Counted from the stretch's first letter, positions 1 to 4,810 are shown. The stretch is 5,196 bases of DNA from CAZGLR01 sp964526635 (GCA_964526635.1 CAZGLR010000176.1:1-5196), one strand, 5' to 3'. Program-made: numbers and translations. The notes: a model not told the origin generated them from the sequence alone.

Positions 1-57
1 CCTTCCCAAATAGGGTTCATTATTCGGAGTAAATACGACTGGTATCTCATCAGACAT
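1..57 (-). CDS. Start of a third gene in the MNT/HEPN operon, truncated by the window edge
   Basis: An ATG on the minus strand at 57-55 opens a frame that stays open to the window edge, giving 19 residues: MSDEIPVVFTPNNEPYLGR. It starts only 3 nt after the stop codon of the HEPN gene, a spacing typical of a translationally coupled operon. The preceding sequence, inside the end of the HEPN gene, is purine-rich (AAAGAAGAAAG) but has no textbook Shine-Dalgarno. The fragment is too short to assign to a family. The tight junction suggests that it is co-transcribed with the MNT/HEPN pair, either as an accessory component or as an unrelated downstream gene. A 19-codon open frame can also occur by chance, so confidence is moderate. 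Confidence 0.45.
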   Translation of the reverse strand, partial: MSDEIPVVFTPNNEPYLGR

Positions 58-60
58 AGC

Positions 61-513
61 TTACGCTTTCTTCTTTAACAACTGAGCATGATTTTTTTTC
101 AGCCGCTCGGTCACTTGTTTTTCAAGCTCCACAGCTACTTTCATCGCGGCGTCCGCCTCAGCATCAGAAATCATATCGACCGAATCATAGGTCGCCGTAT
201 GGCGCATCTTTCTAATCTTGTGGAGGAGCTTAATTGTGCCCAGTTCAATCGCGGGTACGGTATAGCCAAGCGAATCGATTGTCCGTTCGTGCTCGCGTTC
301 ACGGGCCGGGCGATAGCCACAGGCATACAACGCTGCCCGAGCATACCGCAACGAGGCTGTGTAGCCCATACTGAGTCTCCATCCGGGGGCGATACCCTCA
401 ATCTGTGCACTACGGATATCTTCTTCAGCACTATGCAACAGCGCGCGGATTTCCTCAGCGCTGGTTTTGTGCCGGTGCAGCCAGCGATTATTGAGCCAGT
501 CGTCTAAGCTCAT
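61..513 (-). CDS. HEPN-domain protein, probable toxin half of an MNT/HEPN pair
   Basis: This 150-residue, all-helical protein has the layout of small HEPN proteins. A helix at about residues 50-64 (GYTASLRYARAALYACGYRP) is followed by the REREHER stretch at 71-77. A late helix carries the signature KIRKMRHTATYD at 99-110. HEPN proteins paired with MNT nucleotidyltransferases are usually RNA-cleaving toxins whose active site is R-x4-6-H, often R-x4-H-x-Y. Here the site reads R101-K-M-R104-H105-x3-Y109-D, so the usual spacing is missing. It resembles a HEPN subgroup with an R-x2-RN-x3-YD pattern, in which His replaces the usual Asn. RNase activity is therefore less certain than the fold. Y109 would be the residue to compare with the tyrosine that MNT antitoxins AMPylate in related systems. 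The start overlaps the end of the upstream MNT gene by 26 nt. No good ribosome site precedes it, so translation probably depends on coupling. Family assignment is fairly sure; toxicity is inferred. Confidence 0.8.
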   Translation of the reverse strand: MSLDDWLNNRWLHRHKTSAEEIRALLHSAEEDIRSAQIEGIAPGWRLSMGYTASLRYARAALYACGYRPAREREHERTIDSLGYTVPAIELGTIKLLHKIRKMRHTATYDSVDMISDAEADAAMKVAVELEKQVTERLKKNHAQLLKKKA

Positions 514-1093
514 CGTCAGACCCGATTATAAATTCCTTCTCGGTATCGGCCATTGATCTGATGAAGTGATTTTTCTGTGACCATTTTTTCTTGAACTCAT
601 TTGCCGAAAAGAGCGTAGGGTTAATCTCTCGTCCTATTGCCTCCTCTACAGGTGAAAGCGCATTGACTAATTGATCAAGCTGAATGTCCCCAACAATGAA
701 CAAGTCAAGATCACTACCGGATATCTCCTCGCCTCTGGCGAACGACCCGTAGACAAACGCTATGCTGATTTGTTCCTCATGCGGCTCAAGCGCATCGCGG
801 ATTTTGCCTATGACGCCATAAGTCTTGAAAATGATATTCCGCAGGTCCTGGAAAATCGGATGCTTCTGATTAACGGCATAAAATATCTGCCGGCCCCGCT
901 TTTCCGATGTCAGGATATCTGCTTCGGCAAAGTTTTTTAGCTCTCTCTGAATCACGCCTTGCCGCGTGCCGGTCAGGCGAACAACTTCAGAAAAATAAAA
1001 CTCCTTACCGGGATTGAGGAAGAACAACGCCAATATCTTGCGTTTTGTCCCGGGAAACAGCGTGGCGGAAATATCTTTATTCTTCGTACCCAT
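488..1093 (-). CDS. Winged-helix plus MNT-type nucleotidyltransferase, probable antitoxin and autorepressor
   Basis: This 201-residue protein has two domains. Residues about 10-75 form a winged helix-turn-helix: LFPGTKRKILALFFLNP, then FYFSEVVRLTGTRQGVIQRELKNF, then a wing around SEKRGRQIFYAVN. Residues about 105-165 carry the minimal nucleotidyltransferase motif. This is G116-S117-FARG followed by D128-L-D130, the GS-x10-DxD pattern that binds metal and nucleotide; E156 in REINPT is a likely third acidic ligand. In MNT/HEPN systems such enzymes transfer AMP to the HEPN partner and neutralise it. The fused winged helix suggests that this protein also binds its own promoter. The start at 1093 is the only Met before the winged helix and lies about 4 nt from the predicted transcript start, with no Shine-Dalgarno. 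It overlaps the HEPN gene by 26 nt, as expected for a coupled pair. The catalytic motif is intact. The antitoxin role is inferred from family and context. Confidence 0.85.
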   Translation of the reverse strand: MGTKNKDISATLFPGTKRKILALFFLNPGKEFYFSEVVRLTGTRQGVIQRELKNFAEADILTSEKRGRQIFYAVNQKHPIFQDLRNIIFKTYGVIGKIRDALEPHEEQISIAFVYGSFARGEEISGSDLDLFIVGDIQLDQLVNALSPVEEAIGREINPTLFSANEFKKKWSQKNHFIRSMADTEKEFIIGSDDELRRLAQ

Positions 1094-1113
1094 TTAGGGT
1101 AAGAATGTACCCA
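1086..1113. promoter_or_regulatory. Candidate autoregulatory operator: GGGTA/TACCC inverted repeat plus a third half-site
   Basis: GGGTA (1097-1101) and TACCC (1108-1112) form an inverted repeat with a 6-bp spacer, and flanking TTT/AAA bases extend the partial symmetry. GTACCCA occurs twice, at 1086-1092 and 1107-1113, exactly 21 bp apart, which is two helical turns on the same face of the DNA. The outer copy covers the start codon of the MNT gene. Three related half-sites over a -10 box and start codon fit binding by a dimeric winged helix, most simply the one encoded by the gene itself. The sequence repeats are seen directly; the binding protein is inferred. Confidence 0.45.
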
Positions 1114-1132
1114 AATTGAGTAAAAGCGTCAA
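1104..1132 (-). promoter_or_regulatory. Promoter of the MNT/HEPN operon
   Basis: On the minus strand TTGACG (1132-1127) is followed after 17 nt by TACATT (1109-1104), matching the sigma70 hexamers at 5/6 and 4/6 with ideal spacing. Transcription would start near 1097, about 4 nt before the ATG at 1093. This gives a leaderless or nearly leaderless mRNA and agrees with the absence of a ribosome site. The -10 box lies between and within the arms of the GGGTA/TACCC repeat, so a bound repressor would block it. Confidence 0.5.
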
Positions 1133-1190
1133 GCCAAAAATTATATTAAAATCTTATCGAAATAGATGGTAGATAAAAGACACTAACCCA

Positions 1191-1216
1191 AAAACCCCGG
1201 TCGAAACCGGGGTTTT
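1191..1216 (-). terminator. Rho-independent terminator of the hydrolase operon
   Basis: A perfect 11-bp inverted repeat (AAAACCCCGGT, loop CGAA, ACCGGGGTTTT) has a GC-rich core. Read on the minus strand the hairpin ends in TTTTT, as expected for an intrinsic terminator. It lies 56 nt past the stop codon of the alpha/beta hydrolase gene and before the MNT promoter, so it separates the two leftward operons. The A/T flanks make it nearly symmetric, and it could also stop rightward transcription. Confidence 0.85.
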
Positions 1217-1226
1217 GAAATCTGAT

Positions 1227-1246
1227 GCGGGATTATACCATCCCGC
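1227..1246. repeat. Second hairpin in the 3' region of the hydrolase operon
   Basis: Perfect 7-bp arms, GCGGGAT and ATCCCGC, are separated by a 6-nt loop (TATACC). It sits between the hydrolase stop codon and the main terminator, forming a tandem pair of hairpins. It has no T-run of its own and probably protects the mRNA 3' end or assists termination. On the minus strand the loop and stem happen to spell an extended -10 (TGGTATAAT) without a matching -35. Confidence 0.55.
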
Positions 1247-1272
1247 TCTTTGCTATCGACGATAATTAGACT

Positions 1273-2097
1273 CTACTTCTTCGACGGCTCTATCAACCAG
1301 TCGAGCAACTCCCGGTCAGCATCTTTGACATTGTGCAAAATACTGGTGCCGTGATCCTGCCCCGGATATTTCTTGAAAACTTTCGGCCCCTGATAATTAT
1401 CGAACAACCATTGGCTTGATTCGGCCGAATAGGTATCATCGGTGGCAGCGGCAATATACACCGGCTTCTGCAGGGGAGAGGCCGAGTATTCATCGACCAT
1501 CACCATCCCGGGCTCCAGACCGCGGTAATTGCGACCGGGTGAAAGCAGCACCGCCCGATTGATCACTTTTTCATCGAGCAAAAGCCCGGCGGCATTGGCC
1601 CCGATCGAGGCCCCGATGGCAACGACATTATCGAAGTCGGCCATACGGGGATTGCGCCGTTTGAAATCCTGCAAAAACGCGGCAATATCCAATGGTATGC
1701 GGGCGAAATCATCGGTATCCATACTCGAGTAATGTAATTCTTCAGTGCCGCGTTTGGTTGATTTACCGTGACCGCGCAAATCTAACGCAATTGTCAGGTA
1801 GCCGTGGGCATTCAGCGAATCGGCGAAGGGATCAAAGGAGTCATGGGTATGGCCCAGCATGGGCAAAAGCAAAGCCAGCCCCGGTGGATTGCCACCGTCT
1901 TTGCTTTTGATAGCAGCATCAGACAGCCAGTAGTGCAATTCAAGTCCATCGGGTGTGGTGAACACGAACTGACCGGCGGCGGTATTATCCTGCGATGCCT
2001 CGGCGGTAAGTTCGGAAAGTCCTACCGCTTTGAGCAGAAAGCCGGTAATAAAAAGGACCACCGCGACGGCAATAAGTTTGATCAGATCTCGTTTCAT
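1273..2097 (-). CDS. Alpha/beta hydrolase, exported or membrane-anchored
   Basis: This 274-residue serine hydrolase has all the landmarks of the alpha/beta fold. The strand and oxyanion region are LALLLPMLGHTHDSF (74-88). Next comes LDLRGHGKST (105-114), a classic lid-proximal motif. The nucleophile elbow GASIG at 162-166 makes Ser164 the nucleophile. The acid is Asp220 or Asp221 in ATDDTYS, and the base is His249 in GQDHGTS. The N-terminus has charged residues (KRD, K7) followed by a hydrophobic stretch to about residue 22, so it is exported or anchored in the inner membrane; AEA at 32-34 is a possible signal peptidase site. Substrates of such enzymes are typically esters, lactones or peptides, and nothing here decides which. 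It is the last gene of the leftward operon, 49 nt after the helical protein gene and before the terminator at 1191-1216. No clear Shine-Dalgarno precedes the ATG. Confidence 0.85.
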   Translation of the reverse strand: MKRDLIKLIAVAVVLFITGFLLKAVGLSELTAEASQDNTAAGQFVFTTPDGLELHYWLSDAAIKSKDGGNPPGLALLLPMLGHTHDSFDPFADSLNAHGYLTIALDLRGHGKSTKRGTEELHYSSMDTDDFARIPLDIAAFLQDFKRRNPRMADFDNVVAIGASIGANAAGLLLDEKVINRAVLLSPGRNYRGLEPGMVMVDEYSASPLQKPVYIAAATDDTYSAESSQWLFDNYQGPKVFKKYPGQDHGTSILHNVKDADRELLDWLIEPSKK

Positions 2098-2118
2098 GTT
2101 TGTTAAGTCGTTATCGCG

Positions 2119-2141
2119 GTGTTATTTGTCAACAAAAACAC
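2119..2141. repeat. Bulged intergenic inverted repeat
   Basis: The gap between the hydrolase and helical-protein genes contains arms GTGTT-a-TTTG and CAAA-AACAC around a TCAA loop: nine pairs with one bulged A. It is AT-rich and has no following T-run, so it is not a convincing terminator. It could be an mRNA processing or stability element between two cistrons. The TTGACA on its minus strand has no usable -10 partner. Confidence 0.3.
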
Positions 2142-2146
2142 AGCGC

Positions 2147-2890
2147 TTAGATAAACCTTTCTTCAAAAGCCATACAGGTCTGGTCAAGGATTTCCAGCTT
2201 TTCGCTGATTGCCTCAAAATCCCGCTTGTCACAGGCTTGTACGATATCGTTGCAGATCCGTTCGAAATCATCGATAAAGCCCTGAACATCAGTTGAGACT
2301 GACCCCAGATCTTCGGGAATATCGGATTTTTTCAGCATGTCCATCTTGATCATCAGGGCATTGCGGGACGTTGTCAGCGCGAACATGTCGTTGTTTTGCA
2401 CATGCTGGTTGAGCATAAGGTTGACGACGATCCGGAAGGAATTATAATGCGGATATTCCAGCGGCAGGGTATAGTAGGCCATCTCTTCAAAGGCCGTATG
2501 CAAATCCATGAAAATTGCGTGCAGGCTCTTGTTATTACCCGTTTCGATCGCAGCTTTACCTTTGGCTACCAGTTCAATAAACTGCTGCCGTCCGGCATCG
2601 AATTTCACTTCACGTTCTTCGGTTTTGAACTGGAACTTGAAGTTTTTCACATCATCGAGATAAATCTCGAACTTGTTAACGGCCTCAGCCAATGCTTCAT
2701 AATTTGAATCGGGCCAGGCTTCATGCCAGGCCGGCGCCATAATTTCATGCAGGGTCCCAAACAAACTCGAACCCATCTCTTCCGCCTTATGGGCCGGGCA
2801 CTGGCCGCCGTGGAGTTTATGACCCTGGGCAAAAAGCGACGAGGTAGCCATAACGAGCAAAATAAGTATAACTGTAGACAGACGTTTCAT
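2147..2890 (-). CDS. Exported two-repeat helical protein of unknown function
   Basis: The 247-residue product begins MKRLSTVILILLVMATSSLFAQ, a typical Sec signal peptide with likely cleavage near residue 21 or 22, so it acts in the periplasm or outside. The frame is open for another 25 codons upstream to 2965. The ATG at 2890 is preferred because it gives the signal peptide, has AAGGAA 7 nt upstream, and avoids overlap with the oxidoreductase gene. After a His/Cys-containing segment (GHKLHGGQCPAHK, 23-35) come two similar helical halves, about 47-140 and 155-245. Both contain QxFI-acidic (Q103-FIE and Q203-GFID) and end in AFEE (133-136 and 241-244), which indicates an internal duplication. 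The helical layout recalls cytochrome c'-type four-helix bundles, but no CxxCH heme site exists. The N-terminal His/Cys cluster could bind metal or heme, but this is speculation. It is co-directional with the oxidoreductase (34-nt gap) and the hydrolase. Confidence 0.75.
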   Translation of the reverse strand: MKRLSTVILILLVMATSSLFAQGHKLHGGQCPAHKAEEMGSSLFGTLHEIMAPAWHEAWPDSNYEALAEAVNKFEIYLDDVKNFKFQFKTEEREVKFDAGRQQFIELVAKGKAAIETGNNKSLHAIFMDLHTAFEEMAYYTLPLEYPHYNSFRIVVNLMLNQHVQNNDMFALTTSRNALMIKMDMLKKSDIPEDLGSVSTDVQGFIDDFERICNDIVQACDKRDFEAISEKLEILDQTCMAFEERFI

Positions 2891-2897
2891 GGCAGCA

Positions 2898-2903
2898 TTC
2901 CTT
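2898..2903 (-). promoter_or_regulatory. Ribosome binding site deciding the start of the helical protein
   Basis: AAGGAA on the minus strand lies 7 nt before the ATG at 2890. It supports starting translation at the signal peptide rather than at the upstream in-frame start at 2965, which lies inside the oxidoreductase gene. Confidence 0.7.
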
Positions 2904-2924
2904 TTGTGATGCGTGGGTATTGCG

Positions 2925-4073
2925 TCAAATGACGTTAACTTCTTCTTCAACCGGACCCTTGGCAAAGCGGTTCGGAGCCAGGCGGCTGATGTCGATCGAT
3001 GGCGTCTTTCCGGCGATCAGTTCAGCGGCAACCAGTCCGGCGCCCGGAGCATGCATGAAGCCATGCCCCGAAAATCCGCCGATGGTAAAAAAGCCCTCGA
3101 TGTTATCATGGAACCCGATAATTGCATGATGATCAGGCGTCGATTCATATAACCCCGCCCAACTGTTGGCTACCTCGGCTGTCTCAAGCTGCGGTAGCCG
3201 ATCCAGCGCTTTCATCAGGATTGTGTCGTTGTAGTCGGGATCCTGGGATTCATCGAATGATGGTGGCACATCCTTGTCGGCCCAGCCCATAAGCAGGCCC
3301 TTGGATTCCTTATGGCAATACAGACCGGAGGAAACATCGACCACCATCGGCATGGTCGCGGGAATAAACTCGAGCTGACCGGTGGTGACGATCTGGCGAC
3401 GGTATGGCTGCACAGGTACTTCAATACCAGCCATCTCGCCGACCTTACCGCAATACGGTCCGGCGGCGTTGATAACCAATGGCGCCGCAAAGGCGTGATC
3501 AGGTGTCTTTACCCCGGTTACTTTGCCGTGTTCAACCGAAATTTCTTTGACTTCCGCCTCTGTCACAATATCGACACCGTGTTTTTTGCAGGCACGGAAA
3601 TATCCCTGCAGGAATTCATGCGGATCCCCGAGACCATCGCGCTTATGAAAAGTAGCCTTGATGACATCATCGGTCCGCACCGGCGGCGCGATCTTTTTGA
3701 CATCATCGGGACCGAATATCTGGATATCAAGACCGAGCGAACGCTGCATCGCGGCGGCCTCAAGATAGGGCGGCAAAGTTGCTTCGTCGGTGAGGACAAA
3801 CATATAGCCGACCTGATCATAGAGCGCCGGTTCGCCGGAAATATCCTCGAAATGCTCGAAAATCTCGATCGATTTCAGCGAGACTTCAACATTGACTTTG
3901 GATGAGAACTGGGCTCTGATGCCACCGGCGCATTTGGCGGTAGCGCCGGAGCCGACGAACATTTCTTTTTCCAGAACGAGAATATCGCCATAGTTCATTT
4001 TTGCCAGATTGAAGGCGATAGCCAGGCCGGCGATACCGCCGCCAATGATAATCGCATCGTAGTTTGTTTTCAT
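2925..4073 (-). CDS. FAD-dependent oxidoreductase, DAO family (sarcosine oxidase beta / glycine oxidase-like)
   Basis: This 382-residue flavoenzyme is of normal length for the single-domain DAO family, which oxidises the C-N bond of amino acids and N-methyl amino acids. The N-terminal dinucleotide-binding fold is AIIIGGGIAGLAIAFNLA (7-24) with GxGxxG-type glycines at 11-16. E35, at the end of the second strand, would bind the ADP ribose. A second flavin contact region is SGATAKCAGGIRAQF (42-56). Later motifs are VINAAGPY (200-207), WAGLYESTPDHHAIIG (305-320), and the family-typical GGFSGHGFMHAPGAG (332-346) near the isoalloxazine ring. There is no signal peptide, so it is cytosolic. The substrate cannot be read from sequence; sarcosine, glycine, proline or another secondary amine are candidates. 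An in-frame TAA three codons upstream fixes the start. The Shine-Dalgarno is weak (GGAT 12 nt away, or GTGAG next to the ATG). It is the first gene of the leftward operon. Confidence 0.88.
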   Translation of the reverse strand: MKTNYDAIIIGGGIAGLAIAFNLAKMNYGDILVLEKEMFVGSGATAKCAGGIRAQFSSKVNVEVSLKSIEIFEHFEDISGEPALYDQVGYMFVLTDEATLPPYLEAAAMQRSLGLDIQIFGPDDVKKIAPPVRTDDVIKATFHKRDGLGDPHEFLQGYFRACKKHGVDIVTEAEVKEISVEHGKVTGVKTPDHAFAAPLVINAAGPYCGKVGEMAGIEVPVQPYRRQIVTTGQLEFIPATMPMVVDVSSGLYCHKESKGLLMGWADKDVPPSFDESQDPDYNDTILMKALDRLPQLETAEVANSWAGLYESTPDHHAIIGFHDNIEGFFTIGGFSGHGFMHAPGAGLVAAELIAGKTPSIDISRLAPNRFAKGPVEEEVNVI

Positions 4074-4109
4074 CTCACATTATCCAAGTCAATGTGGCGT
4101 AATTCCTTT

Positions 4110-4124
4110 ACCTGTTTCACAGGT
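4110..4124. promoter_or_regulatory. Inverted repeat over the predicted transcript start of the oxidoreductase operon
   Basis: ACCTGT-TTC-ACAGGT is a perfect 6-bp inverted repeat with a 3-bp centre. It touches the -10 box and covers the predicted start near 4116. That position suits a repressor site or a small hairpin at the 5' end of the mRNA. The protein that might bind is unknown. Confidence 0.4.
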
Positions 4125-4151
4125 TATACGGGCGGAATCGGGCCATGTCTC
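4123..4151 (-). promoter_or_regulatory. Promoter of the oxidoreductase operon
   Basis: On the minus strand GAGACA (4151-4146) and TATAAC (4128-4123) are separated by 17 nt, matching sigma70 hexamers at 4/6 and 5/6. The start would be near 4116, giving a leader of about 40 nt before the ATG at 4073. The -35 is imperfect, consistent with dependence on an activator at the upstream palindrome. Confidence 0.45.
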
Positions 4152-4161
4152 AAAAATTACT

Positions 4162-4179
4162 TCGTGAAATATTTCACGA
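4162..4179. promoter_or_regulatory. Perfect 18-bp palindrome, Crp/Fnr-type site
   Basis: TCGTGAAATATTTCACGA is its own reverse complement over all 18 bases. The half-sites CGTGA and TCACG are 6 bp apart, the spacing used by Crp/Fnr-family regulators (TGTGA-N6-TCACA in the classic site). Its centre lies about 54 bp upstream of the predicted leftward start and about 11 bp beyond the -35 box. This suits an activator of the oxidoreductase operon, although -54 is not one of the canonical -41.5 or -61.5 positions. Another palindrome-binding regulator is possible. It lies about 168 bp from the rightward start, so control of that operon is less likely. Confidence 0.55.
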
Positions 4180-4211
4180 TACAATTTACCGGCCGGGACC
4201 ATAATGTCAAG

Positions 4212-4241
4212 TGATTTCCCGGTAGTTGATTTCCCGGTAGT
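4212..4241 (+). repeat. Two exact tandem copies of a 15-bp unit
   Basis: TGATTTCCCGGTAGT occurs at 4212-4226 and again at 4227-4241 without a mismatch. A partial third match, TGATTTCC, lies at 4308-4315 just before the rightward promoter's -10. It could be a pair of protein-binding sites or a simple tandem duplication. Confidence 0.7.
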
Positions 4242-4242
4242 G

Positions 4243-4285
4243 GGTCATTTTGGATTTAACGGTTTGCTAACACTTGAAAATGACC
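4243..4285. repeat. Inverted repeat with 9-bp arms
   Basis: GGTCATTTT (4243-4251) and AAAATGACC (4277-4285) are perfect reverse complements with 25 nt between them. Pairing extends by two more bases if a G-U pair is allowed. It lies directly after the tandem repeats and before the rightward promoter. Possible roles are a regulator site, a recombination remnant or a transcript structure. Confidence 0.5.
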
Positions 4286-4303
4286 TAAATTACTACTAAG
4301 TGA

Positions 4304-4332
4304 TTGGTGATTTCCTCAAAGGGCTGTATAAT
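4304..4332 (+). promoter_or_regulatory. Promoter of the rightward small-gene operon
   Basis: A perfect TATAAT at 4327-4332 is preceded after 17 nt by TTGGTG at 4304-4309, a 3/6 match to the -35. Transcription would start near 4339, giving a leader of about 150 nt before the first ATG at 4490. The sequence between the two hexamers contains part of the repeated TGATTTCC unit. Confidence 0.45.
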
Positions 4333-4489
4333 AAACGTTTTGCGAAAATTCTTGCTTTTATACAAAATTATGGTATTTTCCGAGTAGGGTGACTTGAGAA
4401 AGGCCAAAAATCTTTAAACCAAATCAGCAGTTTTTCGTTAAACATCTTGGAAGCTTTAGTTTTTTCGACCATTTACCGAAATAGGGAAT

Positions 4490-4810
4490 ATGGGTACTAA
4501 GACTAATAAAAAAGAAACGAAGCCTATTACTGGCCATATTTATGGCGACGAATCGGTTAAAAACTATTCGTTTTTTGATTTTGTTCGAGTGCGGACTGGG
4601 AAGAACGGTAGCCTTTTATCATTCGGAAAAAGTCATCCCGAGTCTGATAAATTTACTGTTTACCAGGAAATATTAATCCCGTTAGAGATCGGCCTAAAAC
4701 TTGGTGAAATTATAACAAACCAATTTAAAGAATTAGAAGCAAGCGGTCAAATTAAGATTGAACGAAGCGAAATGGAAGATGAGGGGCGTGGAGGTTGCGA
4801 AGATGAGTAA
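4490..4810 (+). CDS. Small hypothetical protein, first gene of the TA-like operon
   Basis: I do not recognise this 106-residue protein with confidence. It has a Lys/Thr-rich start (TKTNKKETK) and a probable beta-rich core at about 14-62 containing FFDFVRVRTG and SLLSFG. A helix follows at about 67-84 (IGLKLGEIITNQFKELEASG), then a charged tail (MEDEGRGGCEDE). The order of strands, an IPLE turn, then a helix ending in E-x-x-G-Q-I recalls DUF3467 proteins, but this is a weak resemblance from memory. No signal peptide or membrane segment is seen. An in-frame TAG at 4457 limits the start; AGGGA lies only 2 nt before the ATG, too close for a good ribosome site. The last 8 nt overlap the next gene, so the two are translationally coupled. 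Compared with the oxidoreductase operon the gene is AT-rich. Confidence 0.65.
   Translation: MGTKTNKKETKPITGHIYGDESVKNYSFFDFVRVRTGKNGSLLSFGKSHPESDKFTVYQEILIPLEIGLKLGEIITNQFKELEASGQIKIERSEMEDEGRGGCEDE
4790..4795 (+). promoter_or_regulatory. Strong ribosome binding site for the 77-residue protein
   Basis: GGAGGT lies 7 nt before the ATG at 4803, inside the end of the preceding gene. It decides the start: the longer frame beginning with TTG at 4758 has no comparable site. It is the only strong Shine-Dalgarno in this operon, so the second protein should be made in the largest amount, as expected for an antitoxin. Confidence 0.75.

Larger units (their letters stand above)
4074..4489. other. Divergent intergenic region of 416 nt with two promoters and several repeats
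   Basis: This region separates the leftward oxidoreductase operon from the rightward small-gene operon and holds no convincing gene. From left to right it contains a short inverted repeat at 4110-4124, a leftward promoter at 4123-4151, a perfect palindrome at 4162-4179, two tandem 15-bp repeats at 4212-4241, a 9-bp inverted repeat at 4243-4285, and a rightward promoter at 4304-4332. An AT-rich leader of about 150 nt follows, in which I see no hairpin or riboswitch that I recognise. Confidence 0.7.

Noticed and set aside
6..18. CCCAAATAGGGTT near the left edge as a second copy of the MNT operator
   Set aside because: It differs at the centre of the motif, lies inside the partial coding frame and has no promoter elements around it.
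88..507. Open frame of 139 codons on the plus strand opposite the HEPN gene
   Set aside because: It is antisense to a recognisable HEPN protein, has no domain pattern and no convincing ribosome site.
1232..1240. Extended -10 sequence TGGTATAAT on the minus strand inside a hairpin
   Set aside because: There is no -35 match, it lies within a symmetric stem, and any transcript would meet the terminator within about 35 nt.
2127..2132. Perfect TTGACA on the minus strand before the hydrolase gene, as an internal promoter
   Set aside because: No -10 of better than 3/6 occurs at acceptable spacing, so the gene is better explained as part of the operon.
2891..2965. A 25-residue N-terminal extension of the helical protein
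   Set aside because: The internal start at 2890 gives a proper signal peptide and ribosome site and avoids overlap with the upstream gene.
3312..3905. Open frame of 197 codons on the plus strand inside the oxidoreductase gene
   Set aside because: It lies wholly antisense to a clear FAD enzyme with all its motifs. Long antisense frames are common opposite such genes, and the translation shows no domain.
4370..4387. Five-codon frame MVFSE in the leader of the right operon as a leader peptide
   Set aside because: It has no ribosome site, no codon bias suggesting attenuation and no following hairpin.
4254..4443. ATTTAAC and GTTAAAC as the ends of an integron attC site
   Set aside because: The degenerate core motifs occur often by chance, the interval of about 180 nt holds a promoter, and no attC-like internal arms or integrase are seen.
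4490..4505. Similarity of the gene start ATGGGTACTAAGACTAA to the start of the MNT gene
   Set aside because: Both encode MGTK followed by Lys/Asn-rich residues; the resemblance is short, and the proteins diverge immediately afterwards.
4758..4802. TTG-initiated extension of the 77-residue protein
   Set aside because: GGAGGT sits 7 nt before the ATG at 4803, while the TTG has no comparable site.
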